A stretch of DNA of 20,889 nucleotides from Conidiobolus incongruus B7586 (GCA_000697335.1 JNEM01015234.1:1-20889); one strand, 5' to 3'; numbered from the stretch's first letter, positions 10,355 to 20,343 are shown. Made by a program: numbers and translations. The notes: generated by a model from the sequence alone, not told the origin.

Positions 10355-12102
10355 ATGAAAATGTCTAAGGATGATAAATATGAATCGGGCATACCTTTAG
10401 AAAATCATACCAGTTTAAACAATACTGAAGATTTAGATTTACTGGTTTTCAGTTCTAATATTGATGTCGACAGACAAGTTCCTATTCCACTATCCAAACA
10501 AATTACAGAGGATAACGATAATGATCACGGTCCCGAAACCAAGACAAAATACTCGCCTCTAGAGATTAAAGATACTTTGACAACTTTTAGTCCTTATATA
10601 GAGAGTGAAGATATCGAAGAAGCACCTCTAGTTATTAGCGATGACGACAATCCAGACACGAATATCCCCAATGACTGTGGTTCGAGTGGCGATAAGTCCC
10701 TATCTAGATTTACTTGGCAGAATTTTTTAACGTTTGCTGGACCTGGATGGCTCACTTCTATTGCTTATATGGATCCTGGGAATTTGGAGGCAGGGATTCA
10801 AGCTGCTGCCCTATGTGGTAATAGGTAACATTCATCAGTATTTGTGTTTAATGAGATATTGATTTGAGTTTGATATTTAGATTATTATGGGCTTTACTGT
10901 GGTCTCATGCACTTGCATTGTTCGTTCAGAATTTGTCATCTAGGATTGGTTCGGTGACTGGAAAGCACTTGAGTCAACATATTCGTAATAGATACCCTCC
11001 CTACCTCAATATGCTACTATATTTCATGGTGGAAGTGGCTATTGTAGGTAGCGACATTCAGATGGTTATCAGTACATCCATCGCTCTTAATGTCCTATTT
11101 CACTTACCCCATTGGATTGGCACACTGATCTGTGCTGTTGACATTTTGACATTCTTCCTGCTGAGGAAAATAGGAACGCGTAAACTAGAAACTGTTTACA
11201 TTGGGTTAATTGCAGTGATGGCAGCTTGTTTCATTGCTGAGACTGTACTATCGAAACCCGCAATCCTTCCAATTGTTGAAGGTGTTGCGATTCCCTATGT
11301 ACCTCCAGGTGCCGTCGTCCAAGCGATTAGCATGTTCGGATCAGTGATTATGCCTCACAACTTTTATTTGAATTCCGGTCTCGTATCCCAGCGCAAAATC
11401 GAGAGGAGCGACCCCAAAAAGAAGCAAGTCACAGTGGCTAACAAATTTTTCTTACTGGAATCTGGTATTTCTTTACTTGGAAGTTTCTTTATCAATTCGT
11501 GTGTGGTTATCGTATTCAGTCAAGTGTTCTTCTATTCTTCTGGTGGCGTCAGTCGAGACGATATCGGCCTTGGCGATGCGTCCCAAGCGCTCCAAAATGT
11601 ATTGGGTAATGCGGGTCCTTACCTATGGGGCATTGGTTTACTTGCATCTGCTCAATCCACTACAGTTACTGGAACCTTAGCAGGCCGCTTTGTACTCGAA
11701 GGATTTTGGAATTTGAAGGTGGAGCCTTGGAAGCGTCTGATGGGAACTCGAATTATCGCGATTATTCCCAGTTTTTTCGTAGCGGTTCTAGCAAACAGTC
11801 AGTTGGATATGGTTGGGGAGTATTTGAACGCTATTCAGAGTATTCAATTGCCCTTTGTTTTGATTCCTATTTTGAAAATTAGTGCTGACAGACAGATAAT
11901 GGGTAAATTTGTCAATCCTCTAGCTCTTCAAATCATCTACTGGATTGTTGGGGTCGCAGTAGTAGCCATGAATGCTTATTCTCTCGTACATTTTGCGCAA
12001 ACTTTGCCATTGTCCCCTCTGATGTACATACTGTTTTGTGTCATTGCTCTAATTTATATAGTATTTATTTTCTTATTATGTTTTCATAAGACTAAAAATT
12101 AA
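10355..12102 (+). CDS. Nramp-family divalent metal transporter
   Basis: Exons 10355-10824 and 10881-12102 encode 563 aa ending in TAA. The 56-nt intron (10825-10880) splits an Arg codon and joins CGN to RLLWALLWSHALAL. It is a proton-coupled importer of Mn2+/Fe2+ in the SLC11 (SMF/DMT1) family. The TM1 metal site DPGN (140-143) follows PGWLTSIAYM; the TM6 site MPHN is at 314-317. Other family blocks are MVEVAIVGSD, the Q-S-T-T-V-T-G-T loop and QSIQLPFVLIPIL. Length and about 11-12 helices fit the family. The roughly 115-residue N-terminus is long, acidic and soluble. Oddities: Ser replaces the usual Ala three residues before the TM6 Met, and YLNSG replaces the common YLHSA. A second in-frame ATG at 10361 has the better start context (A at -3). 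The frame is intact, so it should be functional. Substrate preference cannot be told from sequence. Confidence 0.95.
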
Positions 12103-12181
12103 TTAATTCAGTAATAAAAAATAATTTAATCTCAGATAATAAAATGAATTTATTCAAATAATTATATATTAATATAATGAA
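12103..12181. terminator. Shared 3' end region of Nramp and RFC4
   Basis: Only 79 bp separate the two convergent stop codons. AATAAA lies at 12113-12118 and again at about 12138-12143 on the plus strand for Nramp, and at 12154-12149 on the minus strand for RFC4. The two mRNAs must therefore end within or overlap each other's 3' UTR. Confidence 0.6.
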
Positions 12182-13412
12182 TTATTTGGCATTGAGGATT
12201 GTTACAATACCAATTAACAATTGAAGTAATTGCAAGTGATCACCTGCACCTTCTGTAAGATAACGATCCACCTTGCCCATTAAGACGGAGATATGGGATT
12301 TTTGAATGGAAGACAATTCAGGATGATTGATCAGCGTATCGTGAACTTGGATGAGTAACTGGTAGCCTGGATAACCATCCAACATAAAGTTGTTCAACCA
12401 ATCTGTCAATTGGTAGATATTTTTGGCCAATAACAAATTCACACATGCTTCAACGGTGGTTGTAGGCACTACGCCAACCAATTGTTCAATATCAGCAGGA
12501 GTGACTTTACCACTAATTTCAGCAAAACGGTGAGCACTTTGCAAGTACATAATACCCTTTCTCAAGTCACCATCTGTCAAATCACTGAGACGATTAATTG
12601 CAGCATCCTCAATAGGCAAATTCTCTAAATTACTAATATAACGAATTCGATCGGTATACAAACTTCTAGGAATCGCTTTAAATCTAAATTTGGCACAACG
12701 AGATGATAAAGGTTCGATAATACGCGTAATATAATTACAAATGATACAGAAGCGTGTGGTTTTGGAATAAGTTTCCATGGTTCTTCTCAGAGCGGCTTGA
12801 GCATCTTTAGTGAGGGAATCAGCTTCGTCTAAGATGATAATTTTGAAGGGAGGGGAAGGATATTCCATACTAGTACTAATTAATAAGGATTTATGATATA
12901 AAATGTAATTGACTTACGAAGGATCGTTCATTAGATTAGAATTATTAGATCCTACACTAATTTTAGCAAAATTTTTAATTCTTTCCCTAATCACCGTTAT
13001 CCCTCTCTCGTCCGAAGCATTTAATTCCAATACTCTAGCTTTATATAATTCAGGTCTAAATCCAATTAATATAAAATCTCACTCCTGTTTGAATTTGAAT
13101 ATTACCCATAAAGTTCTCTAGCGAGTGCTAAAATACTAGAAGTTTTACCAGTACCTGGAGGTCCATAAAATAATAAATGAGGTAACTAAATTTGAATTAA
13201 TACATAAGATCAAATATAATAATATATAAATAATATACATTTTTGGAGCTCAAACTCTTCTTCAAAACTTGAACTACTTCCTCCTGAGAGCTGATCTCTT
13301 CCACAGATTTGGGACGACTTAAACAAATTTACTCAATATTTAAATGTAATTTCTAGGATAATTAATAAACTTACTATTTTTCAATCCAAGGTAAATTTGA
13401 ATCTAATTCCAT
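12182..13412 (-). CDS. RFC4: Replication factor C small subunit (human RFC4, yeast Rfc2)
   Basis: Five exons (13412-13375, 13317-13239, 13185-13106, 13055-12918, 12869-12182) give 340 aa, close to the family's 350-360. It is an AAA+ ATPase subunit of the clamp loader that places PCNA on primed DNA in the nucleus. RFC boxes appear in order: EKYRP (11-15), Walker A GPPGTGKT (47-54), [10 protein letters not shown] (from 76), Walker B DEAD (126-129), sensor 1 RFCIICNY, arginine-finger SRC (168-170), DGDLRKG, and the C-terminal EQLVGVVP and HLQLLQLL segments. LRRTMETYS and TRIIEPL match yeast Rfc2 and human RFC4 better than other subunits. Introns are 57, 53, 50 and 48 nt, all in the first third. 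The last intron has two in-frame acceptors six bases apart (ends 12876 and 12870). I chose 12870 because the TATTAAT branch site is only 4 nt from the first but 10 nt from the second. Confidence 0.95.
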
Positions 13413-14353
13413 AATATTAGTTGATTAATGATTATTTGGATTTAATTTTTCAAACACGTAACTTTTATTAAATATATAATTTATCCAAAATTGAATCCAT
13501 ATTATGGGATTGAAAACTGATTCTTTAATTGGATTCAAAGGAGTCATTAGATTGTTCAACCTAATAGGCTATCAATATTAATTATAATAATATTAATTAA
13601 TAATAAAATAATAAAATAATAAAATAATATATTAAAATTATTGTTGGATAATATTTATATCTTTTAAAATTTTTTATAAAAAATCATTTTGGGATTGACC
13701 AATTACCACTAATTGTGCCTTTTAATGATAAGGATAATGAACCAATAATAATTAATGTTTTAATTAACTTTACGCGATTTAGTTTATCAAATTTCATATT
13801 TTAGTGTATCGACTTTATTTTGAAATTCAAATGTATACTACATTCTGTTATTTCCATCAAACATTGAAAATATAAAGTGTTTTGAAATGGATTTTTATAT
13901 AAAATAAATTTTATTAGAATTTAAGTTGATATATTATAAATATTACTATTATTTTGAATATACATTAATTAACCGATAAAATTTATAATGGTAAATTTTC
14001 TAAAATACAAAGTAATAAGAATTATAAATTTCTTATTTTTGACATTAATATTGATATTTTTTTAAAGAATATAAATATAGAATGTAATATAATTGAGAAT
14101 ACAGTAATAGAATATGGTTTATTGAGTTGAAAATATTTATTCATATGGTGAGCATCCAGATAGGTTATTTTTGTTTAACAAAAAATGATATTAATAAATC
14201 TACTGTAATATATCTTCAATCGAAATAATTGGCCCAAAATCCAAAAATATCAATAAGAATACAGAATAATATAGTAAGAATATAAATCATTAAAATGATT
14301 TATAACGATAATTGATAAAAATGATAAAACTATTCAAAGATCACCTCAAAATA
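13413..14353. other. Intergenic region upstream of RFC4
   Basis: This contains the RFC4 promoter (right after 13412) and the 3' flank of the DUF4112 gene. No coding region is supported and I could not pick out a cell-cycle promoter element with confidence. Confidence 0.6.
13601..13628. repeat. TAATAAAA short tandem repeat
   Basis: Three and a half copies of an eight-base unit, taataaaa, in intergenic DNA upstream of RFC4. Confidence 0.8.
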
Positions 14354-14944
14354 TCATTTAGAACGCCAGAATCTTCTCTTCTTCTTAGGCTCAGGAGAAG
14401 GAGAGGGTTCAGTATCATCTTCAAATAAGTGAATATTCTTTTGGTACCACTTCTCTAACAATTCACAATTTTTCATATTGGCCTTGAACATGATATCGAA
14501 GAGATCACCAACCAGTGGAACTGCTCCAATGACGAAATCGATCCCGCAGTTGACTAACATTTTGAATACGACACTGTTTGGGACGCCCAATTGTCTAGAT
14601 AAATAGACTTGATAGCAGCTTATTGCTGATGTGGCAATATCACCAACAACTGGGATCAATCCAATAATAGAGTCAAGACCTATTTTGATGGGCAAGCCAG
14701 GAATCTGATCCATACTCGTTGCGAGATTGCGAATGCGCTTCAGTCTGCGTTCGGCTTGAGTTCTTGTCCAGTTTCGAGGTTCTGGGCTTAAGATACTGTA
14801 GATCTGATTGAGAATATATTTGACATGTTCCTGTTGCTCGGGTGTAGGCAAAGGTTCGGATGAAGAAGTAGTTTTAGTGGGAATAGAAGGAGAAGCACCT
14901 CGATCAGTTTGAACAGTATGAGTGTTGGTAGTTACTGTTGTCAT
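14354..14944 (-). CDS. DUF4112 domain protein
   Basis: A single exon of 196 aa ending in TGA. The frame is open further upstream to 14971, but that codon is TTG; the first ATG is at 14944, so I start there. Residues 1-36 are a Thr/Ser/Pro-rich, probably disordered head. The core (about 38-175) is DUF4112-like, with a basic helix (TRTQAERRLKRIRNLATSMD) followed by two hydrophobic hairpins built on the same motif: GLDSIIGLIPVVGD (89-102) and GIDFVIGAVPLVGD (134-147). This internal repeat is the hallmark of the family, and the hairpins probably insert in a membrane. The tail has an acidic/SP stretch (EDDTEPSPSPEP) and then a strongly basic end, KKKRRFWRSK. Bacteria and fungi both carry DUF4112 proteins; the function is unknown. 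The basic tail might bind a membrane surface or act as a sorting signal (inference). Confidence 0.88.
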   Translation of the reverse strand: MTTVTTNTHTVQTDRGASPSIPTKTTSSSEPLPTPEQQEHVKYILNQIYSILSPEPRNWTRTQAERRLKRIRNLATSMDQIPGLPIKIGLDSIIGLIPVVGDIATSAISCYQVYLSRQLGVPNSVVFKMLVNCGIDFVIGAVPLVGDLFDIMFKANMKNCELLEKWYQKNIHLFEDDTEPSPSPEPKKKRRFWRSK

Positions 14945-16206
14945 TATTATTGGGTGTTTAATATTATACAAAGTATTCCACTAGTCTGAAGATAATTTTT
15001 TATTAATTATAAAATTGAATAAGATCAGACCCTTTGATTCAATTTATACTAATCAATCAATATCAAATTTTACATCATAATGAGGTATTCAATTGGCATA
15101 TTATATCATTCCCAAAAACAGGAATTGGGTAGATTTGATTGGATTGCATGAAATAAATAATCCTATGGATGATTTTGATTGGACAAGTTAAGATTCAATT
15201 TGTGGGTGTAATGACTGAAACAGAAGAAATTTTGGATTCAGATTAGAATACCCTCAATTTTTGTTTGTCAGTTGCGCAAGATTATTCTGATTAAATTCAA
15301 TTTTATGCCAGATCCACTAAATAAAATCATTTAATCAATCATTTTAAATACTGGTATTTTTTGATAATCAAAGTATTCATTTAATTGAATCTTCTTCAAA
15401 TAATAAATATATTTGCAAAGCCTCAATAATATAATTAACAGTAGTGCCGAAAATTTTATCAAAGAAAATCAAATTAGATTTATCAAGAATTAGAGTAAAA
15501 AAAATTCAAAAATTAATCTATGATTAAGAATAGAATCATAAAAATTTATTACAATTGATAAAGATCATAATTAATGGTTTCAGCTTAGAAACTTAAGAAA
15601 AAAGATTTTCAAATGTAATATTATAAAATTAATATAATGAAAAATACTTAAAGTGATTCAAAATTGAACAATATGAAAAATAAATATATTATATATTGGT
15701 TTATATATTTGATTAGGTTTAACAGATATAACCTACAAATTCTATTGATTCAACTTTTGTTAGCAGTATGCCCCTTTGATTGATTCCATTATTTCAACAT
15801 ATATCTTAAGTACATTCAGCTTTCAATTATATTAGTTGTTTTAAAAATATACAATTGATACAATGGTGAATATTCCATATATGACTATTCAATGCTTATT
15901 AAAAATATTTTGAATATAATTGGTAAAATATTATAAAATCGATTTCAAAAATAATGCAATTTAATCCAATTATATGCAAAATTAAATATATGTCAAGTAT
16001 TCATCAAAATAAACCATAAAAAACATTATAATTACTTAATATAAAATTGATCATACCTAAATGATATCCAAAGCTATTAAGTTTAATTAAATAAACAAAG
16101 CAACGAATATCAATCGATTCAATATTATCAATTACTGAAATTAAATCAATATAACATAAAACAAATATTCCCGAGTGATTTTGAAATATTAAATAATTTA
16201 ATGATT
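14945..16206. other. Intergenic region, DUF4112 promoter side
   Basis: No coding region is supported. A patch at about 15120-15310 has a more even base mix but no long open frame and no convincing box C/D snoRNA. The right end should contain the 3' UTR of the CCDC43 homologue. Confidence 0.55.
15041..15048 (-). promoter_or_regulatory. Possible TATA box of the DUF4112 gene
   Basis: TATAAATT on the minus strand lies about 97-104 nt before the chosen ATG at 14944 and inside somewhat mixed sequence. The implied transcription start (about 15015) lies upstream of the TTG at 14971, so it fits the chosen ATG but does not rule out a longer form. Confidence 0.3.
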
Positions 16207-17079
16207 TTACATTCTTCTCTTTTCTTGTTTTTGAGTGGTTTTCTTTCGTTCCCTCTCCTGTCTCTGCTTCTCAAGGTTGATCTTATCTCTTTGAACTTTT
16301 TCATTATGTTGCTTTTTAGCCATTTCTCGCTTCATTCTCTCTTTTTCTTCAACTAATTTGGCATTATTGTTAACGAATAATTCTAGAAATCGAGATAATT
16401 ATTAAATTCTATATTCAAAGATATATGGGTCAATTATTACCATCTGGATTAGGTTTTGGAGGAGGGCCACGGACTGGCTTTACAGGTTTTGGAGCTTCTT
16501 CTTCCTCCTCAATTTCAATCACTTCATAATCGTATTGTGCGAGTAACTGCTTTTTCATGGCAAGTTCTTCCTCGGTTAGAATCTTTTTGGGAGATTTTTT
16601 GGGCTCTTTGTCATTTTTTGCCTGTTCTTTCAGTTTTAATAATTCCATTTCTAAGTAAAGAATATTAGAGAATAGGTCAATGAAATATGTTATGTAAATA
16701 CCTCTAATCATTTCAGCCTCTTTCTTTCTCAATTCTTCAGCTTCGGCCTCTTTAATCATTTTAATAGAATTGAATTTGTCTAACCATTTGTTTATTATAT
16801 CATCAGTTGGAGAATCCTAGAACATAAAAATTTTAATACCCAAATAAATTGAAAAATAGAAGAATATTACTGTAAATTCTGTCAAATAGCCCTGAATACT
16901 CTCAAATTTATCCTCTCCATCGATATCTTCACCTTCTACAATACCTGCTATATATTCGATAACTGCCTAAATCAATATTTAGTAATTTTAATTGTCAAGG
17001 AATAGTTATTATTTACTTCATCATCAATAGATAAATTCAACAAATCGGGTTTAATAAATTCTAGCATATTCTCTTCCAT
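16207..17079 (-). CDS. CCDC43: CCDC43 homologue
   Basis: Five exons (17079-17017, 16966-16871, 16816-16702, 16650-16441, 16382-16207) give 219 aa ending in TAA; human CCDC43 has about 224. Introns are 50, 54, 51 and 58 nt, in phases 0, 0, 1 and 1. The N-terminus (1-70) is an acidic helical domain with EYIAGIVEGED and KFESIQGYLTEF, matching the human YILGILQEEE...LDALQGILSAF pattern. The middle has a coiled coil rich in E and K, then ILTEEELAMKKQLLAQYDYE (to about residue 133), the family signature. An acidic run and a proline-rich stretch (PKPVKPVRGPPPKPNP, about 145-159) follow. The last exon is a highly charged basic helix beginning LFVNNNAKLVEEKERMKREM and ending QKQEKRRM. The proline-rich insert before that helix looks absent from human CCDC43. 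The family is conserved but poorly understood; no enzymatic motif is seen. Confidence 0.9.
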
Positions 17080-18003
17080 TTTATGTAATTCAAATTAATA
17101 ATATTTCTTAGTTGTATTAATTATAGTTAATTTATTATTGTTAATAATTGAATACTTTTTGTGTATTTGATATTTAATAATTAAGTACATTGAATATTTA
17201 ATAAAAGTTTGAAATTTTTCAATTTATGGGATTTTTATTTTATTAATACAAGATTATCAATTTAATATTTTGATTTAATTGAACTTATAAATTTTAATCA
17301 AATTTTCATTTAATGAATCATCAAAGTTTTATACAAAAATTTATTCAATTTATTATATCAAATAAATTGATAATATTCTAAATTTATATTGGATTCAATT
17401 ATTTTTCAATATGATAATGATAATATTTACAGTTCAGATGTCTTGAAAATTGTTCCCGGATAAATACTATTAAAATGATTTAATATATATTTAAAATATT
17501 TTATGTCAGTTAATTGAATAACACACATATTGTAATCTGCTTTATTAAAAATATACAATTGAAATTTAAATTGACTAAAAATGAAAATATAGTGAGAGTA
17601 TATATAACCTTTAAAAGTTATAAATATTGAGTAATTTGATTGGAGTATAATTTCAATCAAAATTTGAAAACTATTATGAATTGAACCATAATTTTATTAT
17701 AATGATTTTAAATATAAACTTAATCAATATAATATAGTTACTTATTATTCTAATTATCTATCAAATATCTATTACAATTTAATTAAATAATTTTTTTTGA
17801 TTTTCAATCTTTTAAAAATTGTTCATTAAATACTCGAACAAAAACATGTTAATTCTAATGATTTTTAATTATCATATAAATTACAAATATTAAGTTTAAA
17901 ATATATCTATCAAATTTAGAAATTTTAAGTTATTATATTGGAACTATTCTGATATAATTCAACGAATCAAATAGTATGTTAAGATTGATGTATTTTAATT
18001 AAA
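17080..18003. other. AT-rich intergenic region
   Basis: Upstream flank of the CCDC43 homologue. Apart from the doubtful reading frame at 17353-17660, nothing looks coding. The DNA is very AT-rich throughout. Confidence 0.5.
17353..17660 (-). other. Doubtful AT-rich reading frame with intron-like break
   Basis: A frame open for about 77 codons lacks an ATG at its start (its first candidate codon is TTG). It contains YNMCVIQLTDIKYFKYILNH and YPGTIFKTSEL. It ends at what could be a 53-nt intron (17430-17378, GTAAAT to TTTAG), exactly the size used by real genes here, after which eight or nine more codons lead to a stop. An acceptor-like ttttcatttttag also precedes the better part of the frame. 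It may be one or two exons of a spliced gene, a relic, or chance. No family is recognised. Confidence 0.18.
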
Positions 18004-18384
18004 ATATTATTTAGATAGTAACATTCCTTGAGGAAGCAGTGCTCAGATCAAAATTAGTAAAAGAGGGTGATTCCGGATACTCGACTATAGGACAGGTCGG
18101 TCAGGAATTTTATTGATTCTATCAATTATTGGAGATTACCCAAATCGGGGTGATGAAGATATTGATTATCCTAATTCCGGGTTTTGATAATGCAGGCCGG
18201 GCAAAGTGATTTAGGAGTTATTTCAATGGCTTGGCTGAATAGCCAATCAAAGAACAAGGAGTAGGTGAAATTGTATGCGAGGGACGAATGAAAATCACGT
18301 TGGTTCGATGTAAGGTTAATATGAGTAGTAGCTCCTATCTCGTAACAATTGCATAGTTCAACTTTCACTAACTCATAAAAGAAT
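18004..18384. pseudogene. Second GC-richer relic island
   Basis: This block has far more G and C than its surroundings, which elsewhere in the window marks coding DNA. On the minus strand a 65-codon open stretch (18368-18171, no ATG) includes VELCNCYEIGATTHINLTS and SLCPACIIKTRN and is preceded by a good acceptor (ttttttttcag, ending about 18385). On the plus strand another frame reads protein-like over a longer span (for example GDSGYSTIGQVGQEF, ILIPGFDNAGRAK and GEIVCEGRMKITLVRCKVN) but is interrupted a few times. I cannot decide which strand was coding. The likeliest reading is a decayed host gene or part of an old repeat; the family is not recognised. Confidence 0.35.
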
Positions 18385-18956
18385 ACTGAAAAAAAATTAC
18401 AGAAAACAAAATATTACAAAGTAAATAACTATATCATCTTAAAATTCAAATTGAATTTAATCACATGATAATAAAATTAACAATTCAAATAATTTTTTTA
18501 TTTATATTGTTTATTCTTATGTAAATTAATGAAGGTTAAACTAATAATTTTTGATTTTTCAAAATTACGAAACACCATTTCAGTTGAGTTAAAAAGGGTA
18601 AAATACTAATATATATGAATGCCTAATGATACTTTATGAGGTAAAATAACACTTTAAATATTAATAATTCTAATCAACTTGAATATTATTTGAATAATTG
18701 TAGAAAAATTAATAATATTGGATAATTTTGCCAATTTAAGGTTAGGTAAAATAATTGTTTTTTGATTGATTTCTCAAAACTTACATAAGAAATATAAATT
18801 TAATAAACAATATATTTTATATTTTGAAGAATTATCATTAATAACAAAAGTAAAAGAAGATTATGATATATATATAATTAATTATTAAGTATAAAAATTT
18901 TAAACATTGAATAATATATTTATTTAATAAAATAACAATATATTAAAGAATAAAAT
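18385..18956. other. AT-rich intergenic region
   Basis: Nothing coding is seen. The right end lies just downstream of the secreted six-cysteine protein gene and should hold its 3' UTR. Confidence 0.6.
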
Positions 18957-19271
18957 TTAAACACAAGGACATTTAACTGATAGGATCTTGAAGCCCGGAT
19001 GTTTATAACCTCTAGCATCGACATTGACATATGCTCCAGAACAACCTCTACTATCGTAAATTCTACATTTATATTTGCCGTTGGATTTGGCAGACTTCCA
19101 AACACCCATAATGTTCTGGCAAGAATCACTGGATACGACAACTGCTGTTTTACCTGACAACCCAGGGTTTCTATACAAGGTCACAGATCCTCCCTGATCC
19201 CAAGGTGCGCACCAAGATTGAACAAGTGCCAAATTGGCGAAAATCATAAGAGCTTGGGAGATTTGAATCAT
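18957..19271 (-). CDS. Secreted six-cysteine protein, beta-gamma crystallin-like
   Basis: A single exon of 104 aa ending in TAA. Residues 1-19 or 20 are a hydrophobic signal peptide (ISQALMIFANLALVQS), so the mature protein of about 85 residues is secreted. It has six cysteines (21, 51, 69, 77, 101, 103), enough for three disulfides. VTLYRNPGLSGKT and CRIYDSRGCSGAYVNVD resemble the two half-motifs of a beta-gamma crystallin Greek-key domain (an aromatic strand, then x-G or C-S-G). Such small secreted crystallin-like proteins occur in bacteria and fungi, some acting as toxins or as wall or calcium-binding proteins, but no activity can be assigned here. Codons are richer in G and C than the flanks and the promoter has a strong TATA box, suggesting high expression. 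An overlapping shorter reading frame on the same strand is a shadow. Confidence 0.85.
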   Translation of the reverse strand: MIQISQALMIFANLALVQSWCAPWDQGGSVTLYRNPGLSGKTAVVVSSDSCQNIMGVWKSAKSNGKYKCRIYDSRGCSGAYVNVDARGYKHPGFKILSVKCPCV

Positions 19272-19330
19272 AATGAAAATTATTAATAATAGAAGTGTTT
19301 GATAGTGATTGTTAATGTCGAAAATTGACT

Positions 19331-19338
19331 CTTATATA
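19331..19338 (-). promoter_or_regulatory. TATA box of the secreted protein gene
   Basis: TATATAAG within ggtatataagag on the minus strand, 60-67 nt before the start codon at 19271. The flanks are G/C-containing, so this is not a chance TA run. It predicts a transcription start near 19305 and a leader of about 30-35 nt, as in strongly expressed secreted-protein genes. Confidence 0.6.
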
Positions 19339-20322
19339 CCGTACATCACTTGCAATGACTTCATAATGAAAATATATCTCAGTCAAATTAAGACCTCAAA
19401 TTTGGAAATTCCAAGGTAGTATATTAAATTCAATATACTTTTTAATTCAATATATAAGATCAATTGCCAATTTTATACAACACAAGTTTATGTTAATATG
19501 TTTATTATTAGAACAGAATTTTTGTATATTTCAGTATTTATCAGAATCAATAAATTTAAAGTCTATAGTCGAAACTCATTACTATATGAATTTTATTTAA
19601 TAAATAAATTGGGAGATATAAATTTATTGGATGTAATGATTTGTGGATAAATTATATATATAAAGGTATATATGAGTTTAATAATGTAGTTCTGTTATAT
19701 ATTATCCATTTTCTGATTGATAACAACTTCATACAACACATATACAATGAAATTCCTAGAAAAATGATTGAATGAATAGTATAAAGAATTATACTTGTAA
19801 TTCCTAATATTTAAGTCGAATAATATAAAGTTCTCAGAATATAGATATTGAAATTTTAATCAAATATTTTTATAACAATATTTAAAAATAACTAATAATT
19901 AGATAATATATATACCCATTTCAAATTTTAGAGTTTAAATTGAATTATAACAGCTCAAACGTGACAAATTAGAATCAATATAAAAAGTCTTAAGACTCAT
20001 AAACTCATATTGTAAATATAGAATCGATTGAAGTAAATTAGTTATTTAATAGAATAAGAACTAGAATTAATATTATAAAAGAATTAAATAAGTAATGTAG
20101 CAATAACCTCAGTTTATCAAGTATTCAAAATGATCCATGTTTTATAGCTGAGATAGACTATAATTTATTTTGATAATTATTAAATATTTTAATAATTTTA
20201 ATAAATATTACATTGAATTTGAAGTAATGGGAAATTTTTTAATTTTTGATTGTTCAAACATTTTATTGGTTTTAAATAAACAAATATATATAAAATAAAT
20301 AGGAGATTATATATTTTTAAAT

Positions 20323-20343
20323 TATATATATATATATATATAT
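20323..20343. repeat. (TA)n microsatellite
   Basis: About ten perfect TA units in an AT-rich intergenic stretch. Confidence 0.85.

Noticed and set aside
11477-11882. Extra plus-strand frames inside the Nramp gene
   Set aside because: They lie in another frame of the conserved Nramp exon.
12909-13121. Plus-strand reading frame over RFC4 exons 3-4
   Set aside because: It lies opposite exons whose translations match RFC boxes exactly.
14945-14971. Longer N-terminus for the DUF4112 protein
   Set aside because: The upstream end of the frame begins with TTG; the first ATG is at 14944 and nothing supports a non-ATG start.
15160-15225. Possible box C/D snoRNA
   Set aside because: A ggatgat and a later ctga are present, but the C box is not a proper RTGATGA and no closing stem is visible.
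18290-18320. tRNA T-arm-like ggttcgatg
   Set aside because: No acceptor stem, anticodon arm or D arm can be built around it.
18920-19141. Second minus-strand frame within the secreted protein gene
   Set aside because: It overlaps the signal-peptide-bearing six-cysteine protein and extends into AT-rich 3' DNA.
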